This document shows, piece by piece, positions 26,103 through 35,288 of a DNA stretch of 64,000 nucleotides. The stretch is from Chitinophagaceae bacterium BSSC1 (lineage in GTDB: Bacteria; Bacteroidota; Bacteroidia; Chitinophagales; Chitinophagaceae). Position numbers and translations under genes: made by a program. The notes under the pieces were generated by a model. That model did no database searches. It had not been told where the DNA came from and worked only from the letters and a program-made list of their open reading frames with translations. Position 1 is the first letter of the stretch. Each line of letters opens with the position of its first letter. The stretch covers positions 248,001 through 312,000 of the forward strand of contig NKJC01000001.1 in NCBI GenBank assembly GCA_002256435.1, in the 5' to 3' direction.

Positions 26103-27280
26103 AGAAAATTTTCTTACTATTTTTTATGGCGTTTTGCCTACAAGGAAAGACACAGGAAACCTTGAATTATGAAGCAGTGAATATTCAGTCATATGCTTTA
26201 TATGAAAAGGGATCATGGAAAGAACTATTAGAATATGGAAAAAATGCTGTGGCAACTGGACAGGATTTTACCTTACTGAGATTGAGAATGGGTTATGCCG
26301 CATTTATGACTTCAGATTTTAGTCAAGCTCTAATACAGTATGAACAAGTTTTGAAAAATGATTCTTATAATACAACAGCACATTATTATATCTGGCTATG
26401 TAGAACTTATTTGAATCAGACTGAGCTAGCAAACTTACAATTGCCTTTTTTATCGGATGAAGTATTGGCAAAAGAGAAAAAAAAGGGCTTTGTGATTACC
26501 GGAGCAAGTTTGGAATCTAGTTATAAAACCACAGACCTGGTTGCTAGAGGAAATACTTTTTTCCAATATGTTGGAGTGCAAAACAGATTTGGTAGCAAAC
26601 TAACCATGGATATGGCAGGCAGCTATTTTACGCAATCCATTAAAACAGTACCCACGGGAGCACCACCAACAGGGTCTATAAAAACAAGTAGTATTAATCA
26701 AACAGAATATTACAATAAGCTAACTTTTAACCTGCATCCGCGTTGGCAATTAAAAGCAGCATATCACTATGCCAATACTGTTTATGATGTGAGCACTTAC
26801 CAGAACCATGCAGTTTTTGCAGCCTTAAAATATCATAGCAATTATTTTGATGTACAAGTAGAAGGTATTTATTCCAATATGTTTGACACTAGTATTAGCC
26901 AGGCTAGTTTACAATTGGGTTATTATCCAATGGGCAATCTGAATTTCTATGGATTTAGTACAGCTACCATTAGAAACAGACCAAACGAATCCGGATTCAA
27001 CTTTAAACAAGTCCTTGGTGCTAAAGTATATAAGGGTGTCTGGTTAGAAGCCAATGCTACCCTTGGAAAATTCAGAGACCTGTTTGAAAATGATGCTAAA
27101 TATCTATACAATGCACCAGACGCGAACCAATTCAAAGGCGGTTTAGTTAGTTATATCAGTTTATCCCCCAAGTGCACATTGGAGTTGGGATACACTTTAG
27201 AACAAAGAGCCTTTGTCAATAACCCAACCAATTTATTCACACAACATTCAATTACAGGAGGTTTATCATGGAAATTTTAA
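26090..27280 (+). CDS. TPR plus outer-membrane beta-barrel protein (YaiO-like architecture)
   Basis: A signal peptide (MQHLKKIFLLFFMAFCLQGKTQ) is followed by two or three TPR-like helices (residues 30-130, LLRLRMGYAAFMTSDFSQAL, YEQVLKNDSYNTTAHYYI) and then by ~250 residues of alternating amphipathic strands that end in the aromatic residue of TGGLSWKF, as outer-membrane barrels do. The TPR-then-barrel order resembles the YaiO family. The gene overlaps the UT-M23 gene by 13 bp upstream and the next TPR gene by 13 bp downstream, so it is translationally coupled. It likely provides an outer-membrane exit or anchor for the operon's product; this is inferred from context only. Confidence 0.78.
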   Translation: MQHLKKIFLLFFMAFCLQGKTQETLNYEAVNIQSYALYEKGSWKELLEYGKNAVATGQDFTLLRLRMGYAAFMTSDFSQALIQYEQVLKNDSYNTTAHYYIWLCRTYLNQTELANLQLPFLSDEVLAKEKKKGFVITGASLESSYKTTDLVARGNTFFQYVGVQNRFGSKLTMDMAGSYFTQSIKTVPTGAPPTGSIKTSSINQTEYYNKLTFNLHPRWQLKAAYHYANTVYDVSTYQNHAVFAALKYHSNYFDVQVEGIYSNMFDTSISQASLQLGYYPMGNLNFYGFSTATIRNRPNESGFNFKQVLGAKVYKGVWLEANATLGKFRDLFENDAKYLYNAPDANQFKGGLVSYISLSPKCTLELGYTLEQRAFVNNPTNLFTQHSITGGLSWKF

Positions 27281-27888
27281 AAAAACAAATCATTGTTGTT
27301 GCCATTATGTTGGCATCGGTAAGTTCATTTGCACAAAATGACGCAGTTATTCGTAAAGCTTATAAAGACAGTTATGCTCAGGAATACAATAAGTTATATG
27401 GAGAAGCCATAGCCGTTCTTAATAAAGTTAAAGATGACAATAGTTATGAATACAATCTTCGTATGGGTTGGTTGTACTATATGAACAAAAACTATACCCA
27501 GTCTCAGTTATTTTATCAAAAAGCATCTTCGCTAAAACCCTATTCCATTGAAGCAAAACTAGGACGGGTAAAACCCTTGTCCATACTTGAAAGTTGGGAT
27601 AAGGTTTTACAAATCTATGAAGAAGTACTAAAAATTGACCCTCAGAATTATACTGCTAACTATTGGGCAGGTGTCATTTTCTTCAACAGAAAAAAATATG
27701 ACCAAGCTTCTAAACTATTTGAAAAAATAATCAATCTATACCCATTTGAATACGACGGTAACCATATGTTGGCCTGGACTTATTTTTATCTTAACAAACA
27801 CAATGAGGCCAAAGCACTTTTCAATAAGGCTTTACTGTACAAACCAGATGACAGCTCTAGCTTAGAAGGCTTGAGTAAGATTAAATAG
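27268..27888 (+). CDS. Exported TPR protein
   Basis: The 206-residue protein has a signal peptide (MEILKKQIIVVAIMLASVSSFAQ) and four to five TPR units covering nearly all of the mature chain (YNLRMGWLYYMNKNYTQSQ, ILESWDKVLQIYEEVLKIDP, NRKKYDQASKLFEKIINLYP, FYLNKHNEAKALFNKALLYK). It should sit in the periplasm. It is the last gene of the PqqD operon, overlapping the barrel gene by 13 bp and ending seven bases before a strong terminator. Together with the TPR part of its neighbour it may form a periplasmic scaffold. Confidence 0.85.
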   Translation: MEILKKQIIVVAIMLASVSSFAQNDAVIRKAYKDSYAQEYNKLYGEAIAVLNKVKDDNSYEYNLRMGWLYYMNKNYTQSQLFYQKASSLKPYSIEAKLGRVKPLSILESWDKVLQIYEEVLKIDPQNYTANYWAGVIFFNRKKYDQASKLFEKIINLYPFEYDGNHMLAWTYFYLNKHNEAKALFNKALLYKPDDSSSLEGLSKIK

Positions 27889-27894
27889 TTACTT

Positions 27895-27935
27895 GGAGCA
27901 TGAAGACTTCATTAAATTCATGCTCCATTTTTTTT
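27895..27935 (+). terminator. Intrinsic terminator closing the PqqD operon
   Basis: GGAGCATGAA (27895-27904) pairs perfectly with TTCATGCTCC (27917-27926) and is followed by A and a run of eight T residues. On the opposite strand no T run follows the stem, so it serves the plus-strand operon only. Confidence 0.92.
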
Positions 27936-28965
27936 AAATAGGAGAATGATATCTTCCCATTCTTGGAGTTGAATTGGGTGAGAATCTTTTGTATATCAGA
28001 GAAACTTCAAAAGACCTTGTACTTACCGATCCACTTTTTACATTAGAAACGTTTACATCATAACTTAGGCCAAACTGAACCTCGTTGTGCGTGTATCCAA
28101 TATATGGAATGATTGCGTCTCCCAGCCTATAATAAATTCCTGCATTCAACATCCTTCTTTGATCCATCTCAAACTGACCAGGCCTTAAGCCAAAAGCAAG
28201 ACTTGACCCCAAAGACGTGGAACTTGATCCATTTTGAATTAGATGAATGGCACTAAATGTAACATTCAAATCATCATGTATAACCGTACCAAAGTCTGCA
28301 TGAATATCATACCTTGGACTTACATATAGCGCCTTGTTATCTAACAAACTTCTACTTGAATTGACAAATCTGTAACCAGCTATTCCTATGTTTAAAAAAG
28401 AGTAATCATTTACATGTGTAAACATAATCCCAGCACATGCAGATGAATAAGAGATAGAGGGATTCAAATTAGGTTCACCCGTTGGCAAAGCCCTATCAAA
28501 ACCCGTACTGGATAATTGCTGATCAGTTGTCAAGGTTGAATAATCTACCCTTGTATTATTATTGATAAATCCTAAGCCAACAGCCAAGCCGTTTCCCCTA
28601 CTATCAATAGAAAGGTGGTAGGAAGCATTTACATTCAAATACGTGCTTTTAAAAGCCCCTTCCATAGATCTATCTGCCAATACCATTCCTCCAATTCCTA
28701 AAAAATTATCCTCATCCATCTTTTTCAATTTACCATCCATTGAAAAACTTTGGGTGCTATAAGGAGAGCCAATACCAATAGTCTGGGTTCTAATATTGGC
28801 CATTGCCCGCCAGTTTGATTCTCCATCACTTGTAAGTGCTGGATTAATGGTTAATGGGGATGCAAAAAACTGGGAGAAATTTGGATCCTGGGCATTCAGT
28901 TGTTGATTGGTTTCAAAAACCAAGAGCAATGCAAACACCAAAATGATTTTATTCATCCAATTCAT
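27934..28965 (-). CDS. PorP/SprF-family type IX secretion outer-membrane protein
   Basis: The 343-residue protein has a signal peptide and begins its mature part with QDPNFSQFFASPLTINPALT, the hallmark of the PorP/SprF family. The rest is a predicted outer-membrane barrel of alternating strands (for example FLGIGGMVLADRSMEGAFKS and AGIYYRLGDAIIPYIGYTH). SprF-type members are needed to secrete or anchor the specific partner protein encoded beside them. Here that partner is the 1890-residue adhesin, whose stop codon is a single base upstream of this start (28965), so translation is likely coupled. An alternative ATG nine bases later would also give a signal peptide. Confidence 0.93.
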   Translation of the reverse strand: MNWMNKIILVFALLLVFETNQQLNAQDPNFSQFFASPLTINPALTSDGESNWRAMANIRTQTIGIGSPYSTQSFSMDGKLKKMDEDNFLGIGGMVLADRSMEGAFKSTYLNVNASYHLSIDSRGNGLAVGLGFINNNTRVDYSTLTTDQQLSSTGFDRALPTGEPNLNPSISYSSACAGIMFTHVNDYSFLNIGIAGYRFVNSSRSLLDNKALYVSPRYDIHADFGTVIHDDLNVTFSAIHLIQNGSSSTSLGSSLAFGLRPGQFEMDQRRMLNAGIYYRLGDAIIPYIGYTHNEVQFGLSYDVNVSNVKSGSVSTRSFEVSLIYKRFSPNSTPRMGRYHSPI

Positions 28966-28966
28966 C

Positions 28967-31900
28967 TTATCTGATTAAAAGGAAACTTCCATTTTTTTGA
29001 ATCAAATTTCCATTATAGTCTATACCCTCTGCAATCCAGTTGTATGCATCCATTGGTTGACTGATACCAGCACTTATTCCGTTCCAACCTTCGGTAGAAT
29101 TCCTTGATTCAAAAACCAGCTTGCCAAATTTGTTGATGATTTTAAAATAGTTTAGAGACTTCATTCCTGCTAAATAAGGATAGAGCATATCATTAATACC
29201 ATCCCCATTGGGGCTAAATGATTTTGGTACAAAAATGTTTACCAATGCAGAATCAAACACTTTTACTCGAATGGTATCTACTGTAATGCATCCTTCAGGT
29301 GAAGTCATGGCAATATAATAGTTCTGACTTTTTGTATAATTGAAAACTGGATTATCAATATTTAGGAAGTTGAGTCCCCAAACGGGTTGCCAACTATACT
29401 GATATAATTGACCTTCAAATTTTCTGGCTTGTAATTGCAGAGGTCTTCCCGAATTGGTACTTACAGTTTGTAAATTAACTGGCTTCTTGGGTTCTGCAAT
29501 AGCAATTAAACTATCTTTTACAATGGAATATGCACAGGATGGAATTGTTGCAGAAAGACTTATTTTTTTTAATCCGCCAGTTTTGAAAATTTTTGTTGCA
29601 TTATACCCTATTACCGAATCTTCACCATTAAAATTCCATGTCCATTTTATATTTCTTATTGCTGAAGTGTCTGAGTAATTCATGAATTGTTTTAAAACAT
29701 TGATACAATTGACACTATCATTTTTGAAAGTAATAGCAAAGTTTTTAAGGTCAAACATTTTCATAATATTGGCAGTAGTATTGGAACAGCCGATACTATC
29801 TGTAACAATGGCGCTATAAAGTCCTTGCTGATAAGCATTATAATTGACACTTGTACTGTTACTGATGGGCTGTCCATTAAAATACCATTGATAAGACTGA
29901 AAGAATGGTGTAATCACTAATGGTTGGTAAGAACCAACACAGATTAATTGTCCATTAGGCGCTTCAATGTTGGCAACTGGCAGCTTTTTTAAATTTTGAC
30001 TAAAGGATGCCAAATAAGGAATAGTAACGCTACTATCATTACTACAATACGCGTCATTAACATGTAATATTCTAAAATCGTAAGTACTGTTTTTGGGAAG
30101 ATTATTCTGTACAAAAATTGAATTGGCATTACTAAATCCGCTTACTTGATTTAATTGAAAATCTTTGTTATCGCGATAAGCAATGGACCAAGGAGCAGTT
30201 CCAGTAAATGTCAATTTTAAAGTATCTATGGCATTTTCACACAAACTTGTTAATCCATCAATTTTAACTTGGGGATTGGGTTGAACAGTGGGAATAAACT
30301 TAAAAGGAATGCCAAGACAACCATTGGTAATTGGACTTACTAAATAACTGGCATTGATGGCTATGTTTCCAGAATTGAATAAAGTTTGAGCAACTGATGG
30401 CAGGTATACAGAATCATTATTGGTATATCCAGAAAGGGCAAAGGAGGGATTTGTTTCTGTGAACTTCCATTTATAGAGCGTACCAGCAGGAACTTGTGAA
30501 GGCGCAAATGTCATTTTCAAACCTGTGCAAGTGCTAGTAACCTGGTCTCCTACTAGAGAAACGGGTTTTACAGTAACCGTAAGATTAAATGGTTGTAATT
30601 GACAAGTAGCATTGTATGGATTGATGGTATAAACCGCAGTAGCATCAGTAGTCAATAAATTATATAAACTGTCTTGTACAACCGTTTGTGCTTTTTTGCG
30701 AGCATTATACCCTTTTAATGAAGCATCTGGCAATAAGGTGGGCAAGTCCCAAGTATAAGTAGTTCTAATAGGCTCTAGATTGGCGGGAAGACTAAAATTA
30801 GTACCACTACAAATGGTTAATTTTTGATCCGGCACAATGGGCGCAGGATTTACTATAAAACTAACTATTTGCGTACTGTCTGTGCATCCATTAAATGTAG
30901 CCTTATACTTATAAGTGACTACCACTGGATTAATAGTAGAATCCAACAATGTTTCATTGATTGAAAATGAACCTTTAGCAGGCAAATTGGCAATTCCTGC
31001 AATGCTATCTCTTGTCCAAGAAAATATAGTACCTGGGGTTTTACTTGTTGGGATATAAGTGAAATTTGTATTGCTACAGATAGCGGGTAAACTAGAAGGA
31101 CTGCTTAATACAGGAATTGGATTCACCACCACGGTTAACTTAAATGGCTTACCAATACAACCTCCAGTTGTTGCGCCAGGAATAAGGGTTTGAATATTAT
31201 AAGTAGCAATATTAGCAGTATCGGTAAGGTTGGTTAAAGAGCCCTTAATAGCATTTACAGGAATTAACCTATTTTCTGTTCCGCCAACTAAGCCATTGGC
31301 GAGAAGCGGCATTGACCAAAGAAATTCGGCATTAACCGTATTTGCAGGAACAATATTAAAATTGGTGCCACTACATACCGAACTTGTCATATCTGGGAGC
31401 GTAAGCACAGGATTCACGATCTCATATACTGTTTGCTGATTGGTACAACCATTTGCCTTCATGGTATATACATACGGCACTTGCACTATATTAAATGTGG
31501 TATTATGCAATTCTTCACTAATACTATTTTGGCCATTGGTTAAAGCTTCAGATATACCAACAACATAAGATCTAGACCATTCAAAAGATACATCTCTTGT
31601 ACTGCTAACTGGTGTATAATTAAACGTGTTTCCAGAGCAAATTGGAGTAGGTCTTAAAGGACTACTTAATTCTGGTTTAGGATTTATCAATAAGGTAACT
31701 ATCTGAGATTTTAAATTCACACAACCATTGTAAAGTAATGAAAACCGATAATTAACTCTAACTGGCTCTCCCGTACTATCTATTAAAATTTCATTGATAT
31801 CAGAATATCCCGTGGCTGGAATATTGGCTAAACCTGGAATTGAATCTCTAGTCCATGTAAACGCAGTACCAGGAAAATTACTTACTGGTGAATAATTAAA

Positions 31901-34639
31901 CGTTGTACCACTACATTGCGCCGGTAACGTTAATGGACTAGTCAATACAGCCGAGTTAGCTTTTACTATTACTTTCACTGGAAAAGGAATTCCTTTACAG
32001 CCATTTGCTACTGGGGTGACATTATAAAAAGCTCTACCAGAAGAAGTATCACTATTGATATTTCTCAAAACCTGTGATATGTTGTTTTGCAAAACTGCTT
32101 GAGCAAAACCTCCCGTAATTCCATTAGAATAAGTTGGGTCATCCCAAATAAACATGGATCCTACAGGTAAATTATTGGGCAATTTAACATTGAACGCACT
32201 TCCACTACATACCGTACTAACCAATGTATCGGTGATATAAGGCGAAGCTTTAACGGTTACTACAATAGAGAATGTTTTACCAATACAGTCACCATATCTT
32301 GGTGTTACTTTATAGGTTGCTAATACATCAATGCTGTTGGTAGTATTGGTTAACAACTGACTAAAATTAGGTACAGGTGAAGCCTGCGCCTGCCCTCCTA
32401 TTACCGAATTTTGAATATTAAATATGGGGTTATCCCAAGTATAATTGGTAATAAATGGCAACGGAGATGGATTCATGACAAATGGTACTCCCGGGCAAAT
32501 AATGGTATCCTTATTGGAAAAATTTGGAGTGGGGTTTACTACTGCAATAAATGTAAATGGTTTTCCAGCGCAACCCAAGGCCGTAGGTGTTACGGTATAG
32601 GTAGCTTGGGCAACATTATTGGTAGTGTCTTTTAATTGCTGACTAATAGAAGGCATTGGGCTGCTATTGGCAGTAGCACCTGTGATGGCATTAAAGGGTG
32701 TTATTTGTGGCAAATCCCAGGTATAATAAGTAGCAATATTTACCAGATTACTTGCCGGGACAGTTATAAAAGAATTGTCACTACAAACTGATTGAGATGT
32801 TGTAGAAACAATGGGTAATGGTCTAACTGTTACAACTAAATTAAAGGGTGCACCTGCACAGTTACCACTTTTTGGAACAATAGTATATATGGCCGTTCCT
32901 CCAGAATCCACACCACTATAATTCAAAATTCCCGTTATGCTGGAATCCCCAGCAAGATTGCTGTTTTGTGAAAATCCTGTTGTAGAAACACCAGAACTCA
33001 TAGAAGGTGCTTTCCAAGTATATACCGTGTTTGGAGGTACATTGGTAGGACTTGCAATAAAGGGAGCACCACTACAAGTAACCAAGGTCTGTGAAGCAAT
33101 ATTGATACTTACATTGGCTGATGGGTTCACACTTACTACAACAGGAAATGCTTTTCCAATACATCCAGAACTTGTTGGAACGATGGTAAAGTTAGCTAAT
33201 GCAGGGTTAGTGTTACTATTGACTAAGGTTGGAGCAAATAGCAATTGATTATTCAGTCCATTTAGTCCAGATCCAGTAAGCGTACCAGCAGGAGTAATTT
33301 GTGGACTTGACCAAGAATAGAGTGTACCTGTTGGAATAATTCCAGATGGTTGATAGGTTGGAGGTGTACCACTACAAACTACCAATGTATCTTTACTTGT
33401 AATTACTGGAACTGGGTTCACCGTTACAATTAAATCAAATGGAGTGGATGAACAATTACCAGCTTTTGCAAAAACATTATAAGTAGCAATCTGTGGAAGA
33501 TTTGATTTGTTGATTAATGTTTGACTAATTGGCGGGTCTGAATAAATAATGGAGGGTGTTTGTTGTAAACCTGATCCGCCTGAAAGACTAGTATCACTAT
33601 ACTGTGGCATATTCCAAGTATATTGGGTACTAGCAGGTACAATATTGGCTCCCCCAGTTGCAGGAGTTGTTTTAAAAGGAATACCACTACAAACAGTTAC
33701 GTTTATTGGAGAACTGATATTGGGCTTAGGATTTACAATAATAAATTTTTGGTAGGTAGGACCCGTACAAGTAAATCCTGTGTATTGAAAATTAGGAATG
33801 ATATTATAAGCCGTACTAATGTTATTAGCCGTTGTATTGGTCAATGTTTGATTAAAGGAACTAAGCTTGGCAGCAATCAAAGCCGCAGATGCGCCTGTGA
33901 TTCCTGCTGTGGCCGGATTAGCCCAAGTATAAACCGTTCCTGAAATCTGAGTTTTGGGTAAATAAGTAATGGGGGTGCCACTACAAATGGTATCATAGAC
34001 AATGGGGTCTGAGATATAAGGAGTTGGGCTAATATTATATGTTAGTATTTGTTGATTGATACAACCATTCTGTGCTGTCATATTCACCGTATAAGGAATA
34101 CTAACAGGATTGGATGTGGTATCCATCAAATTGTCATTGATCAAATTGGATGTTCCACTCAACGCCAATTGACCTAATACTGCAGGTCTTGACCAATTCC
34201 AAGTATTAACTGCAATATTTGTAGCAGCATTAAAATTGATGTTGTTTCCACAACCAATTGATAGGCTATTCCAGTTACCTGCACCTGTTGAAATATTGGA
34301 GATAGTTGGTATTGGCAACACTGTAACAACAATGGTATATTTGGCACCAAGGTCATCTGTAACATTAAAATTGATAGTACCATTGGCAGTGCCAGTTAGA
34401 TTCAATTTTTGATTGATAGTTGCAGATAGTGTATTGTTGGCAGTTTGTCCTGAGACAGTTGAAGATGCGGTTCCTAAAGTCCACTTAAATGTTCTTCCAG
34501 TTTGATTTAATGCAGAAGAAATGTCTAAGGTACTTCCACTACAAAAATTAGGAAACTGTGTAACTGTTTGACTGTTTGCCATCAAGGGCAAACAATACAG
34601 GGCAACTATTAAGATAGTAATTGCAACAACAGATTTCAT
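28967..34639 (-). CDS. Giant repetitive cell-surface protein with gliding-type C-terminal secretion domain
   Basis: The 1890-residue protein has a signal peptide (MKSVVAITILIVALYCLPLM) and then roughly a dozen repeats of about 110 residues of the PKD-like type. Each repeat has a VCSG motif, a YTWDxP-type strand, a middle LxNTT segment, and a GCxGxPF motif ending with VTVNP; the CSG and GC cysteines recur in step and may form disulfides. From about residue 1790 it has the type-B (gliding motility-associated) C-terminal domain: VPKSFSPNGDGINDMLYPYL, FKIINKFGKLVFES and GWNG. Proteins with this domain are exported by the type IX secretion system and fixed on the surface, often as adhesins. The neighbouring PorP/SprF-like protein is its likely partner. 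Confidence 0.92.
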   Translation of the reverse strand: MKSVVAITILIVALYCLPLMANSQTVTQFPNFCSGSTLDISSALNQTGRTFKWTLGTASSTVSGQTANNTLSATINQKLNLTGTANGTINFNVTDDLGAKYTIVVTVLPIPTISNISTGAGNWNSLSIGCGNNINFNAATNIAVNTWNWSRPAVLGQLALSGTSNLINDNLMDTTSNPVSIPYTVNMTAQNGCINQQILTYNISPTPYISDPIVYDTICSGTPITYLPKTQISGTVYTWANPATAGITGASAALIAAKLSSFNQTLTNTTANNISTAYNIIPNFQYTGFTCTGPTYQKFIIVNPKPNISSPINVTVCSGIPFKTTPATGGANIVPASTQYTWNMPQYSDTSLSGGSGLQQTPSIIYSDPPISQTLINKSNLPQIATYNVFAKAGNCSSTPFDLIVTVNPVPVITSKDTLVVCSGTPPTYQPSGIIPTGTLYSWSSPQITPAGTLTGSGLNGLNNQLLFAPTLVNSNTNPALANFTIVPTSSGCIGKAFPVVVSVNPSANVSINIASQTLVTCSGAPFIASPTNVPPNTVYTWKAPSMSSGVSTTGFSQNSNLAGDSSITGILNYSGVDSGGTAIYTIVPKSGNCAGAPFNLVVTVRPLPIVSTTSQSVCSDNSFITVPASNLVNIATYYTWDLPQITPFNAITGATANSSPMPSISQQLKDTTNNVAQATYTVTPTALGCAGKPFTFIAVVNPTPNFSNKDTIICPGVPFVMNPSPLPFITNYTWDNPIFNIQNSVIGGQAQASPVPNFSQLLTNTTNSIDVLATYKVTPRYGDCIGKTFSIVVTVKASPYITDTLVSTVCSGSAFNVKLPNNLPVGSMFIWDDPTYSNGITGGFAQAVLQNNISQVLRNINSDTSSGRAFYNVTPVANGCKGIPFPVKVIVKANSAVLTSPLTLPAQCSGTTFNYSPVSNFPGTAFTWTRDSIPGLANIPATGYSDINEILIDSTGEPVRVNYRFSLLYNGCVNLKSQIVTLLINPKPELSSPLRPTPICSGNTFNYTPVSSTRDVSFEWSRSYVVGISEALTNGQNSISEELHNTTFNIVQVPYVYTMKANGCTNQQTVYEIVNPVLTLPDMTSSVCSGTNFNIVPANTVNAEFLWSMPLLANGLVGGTENRLIPVNAIKGSLTNLTDTANIATYNIQTLIPGATTGGCIGKPFKLTVVVNPIPVLSSPSSLPAICSNTNFTYIPTSKTPGTIFSWTRDSIAGIANLPAKGSFSINETLLDSTINPVVVTYKYKATFNGCTDSTQIVSFIVNPAPIVPDQKLTICSGTNFSLPANLEPIRTTYTWDLPTLLPDASLKGYNARKKAQTVVQDSLYNLLTTDATAVYTINPYNATCQLQPFNLTVTVKPVSLVGDQVTSTCTGLKMTFAPSQVPAGTLYKWKFTETNPSFALSGYTNNDSVYLPSVAQTLFNSGNIAINASYLVSPITNGCLGIPFKFIPTVQPNPQVKIDGLTSLCENAIDTLKLTFTGTAPWSIAYRDNKDFQLNQVSGFSNANSIFVQNNLPKNSTYDFRILHVNDAYCSNDSSVTIPYLASFSQNLKKLPVANIEAPNGQLICVGSYQPLVITPFFQSYQWYFNGQPISNSTSVNYNAYQQGLYSAIVTDSIGCSNTTANIMKMFDLKNFAITFKNDSVNCINVLKQFMNYSDTSAIRNIKWTWNFNGEDSVIGYNATKIFKTGGLKKISLSATIPSCAYSIVKDSLIAIAEPKKPVNLQTVSTNSGRPLQLQARKFEGQLYQYSWQPVWGLNFLNIDNPVFNYTKSQNYYIAMTSPEGCITVDTIRVKVFDSALVNIFVPKSFSPNGDGINDMLYPYLAGMKSLNYFKIINKFGKLVFESRNSTEGWNGISAGISQPMDAYNWIAEGIDYNGNLIQKNGSFLLIR

Positions 34640-34820
34640 TACTTGTGGGGGTGAATTAGAACCTTTTAAAATACAAGTATTGAATATATGACTTAGCCTT
34701 TATTAATAGGTTTAAAAAAGATTAAAATAATTTTAAATCAATATGTATAAACATATTATTTCAAAGAAAATACTACAAAAAGCGCTGATTATATTACTAA
34801 TAAGTCAGATTCAAAATCAC

Positions 34821-35141
34821 TTACAGTAAAACAATTAATAATACAATAATCAGGATCACCGCACCAATGGATAAATAGATACCACCGCTACTTTCACGTG
34901 CTTCTGCTTTCATGGCTCTGACTTCTTTACGCAAGACTTTTTTCTCTTGTGCACTTAATGCAGATTTGTCCATATTTTGAATCTGAATAATTCTTGCATT
35001 AATCTGATTGAGACGTAAGGTTTGGGCTTCAGTTAGGACAACTTCTTTTTTGGCAGAATGTGTATTAATTGCTGCATGGGTTTGTGGTAAATATGCTATT
35101 GAAGAAATAACCAGTAAACATACCAAAGCTGTTTTTTTCAT
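34821..35141 (-). CDS. Small exported protein with coiled-coil-like middle and C-terminal membrane helix
   Basis: I do not recognise a named function. The 106-residue protein has a signal peptide (MKKTALVCLLVISSIAYLPQ, cleaved near THA), a charged helical middle rich in Lys, Glu and Gln (LTEAQTLRLNQINARIIQI, KKVLRKEVRAMKAEARE) and a C-terminal 18-residue membrane helix of Ile, Leu and Val. It would thus be anchored in the cytoplasmic membrane by its tail with the helical part outside. Similar small proteins are common as single genes in this phylum. It is a single-gene unit between the adhesin and the GH2 gene. Confidence 0.78.
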   Translation of the reverse strand: MKKTALVCLLVISSIAYLPQTHAAINTHSAKKEVVLTEAQTLRLNQINARIIQIQNMDKSALSAQEKKVLRKEVRAMKAEARESSGGIYLSIGAVILIIVLLIVLL

Positions 35142-35288
35142 AATGATTTTTTAGTGTTTGTAATGAGTAGTCAAAGTTGATTCAATATTCGGCTAACTAC
35201 TTACAAACACCATTGTCATTCTTGCTACATTCACAGGTTCAAAAAAACTGTTGCAATGAAGCGCTGCATTTAGAAATAGTTTGTCAGC

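Noticed and set aside
29454..33943. Several plus-strand open frames across the giant adhesin gene
   Set aside because: They mirror the minus-strand repeats, lack starts with usual context and have odd composition; they are shadows of the real gene.
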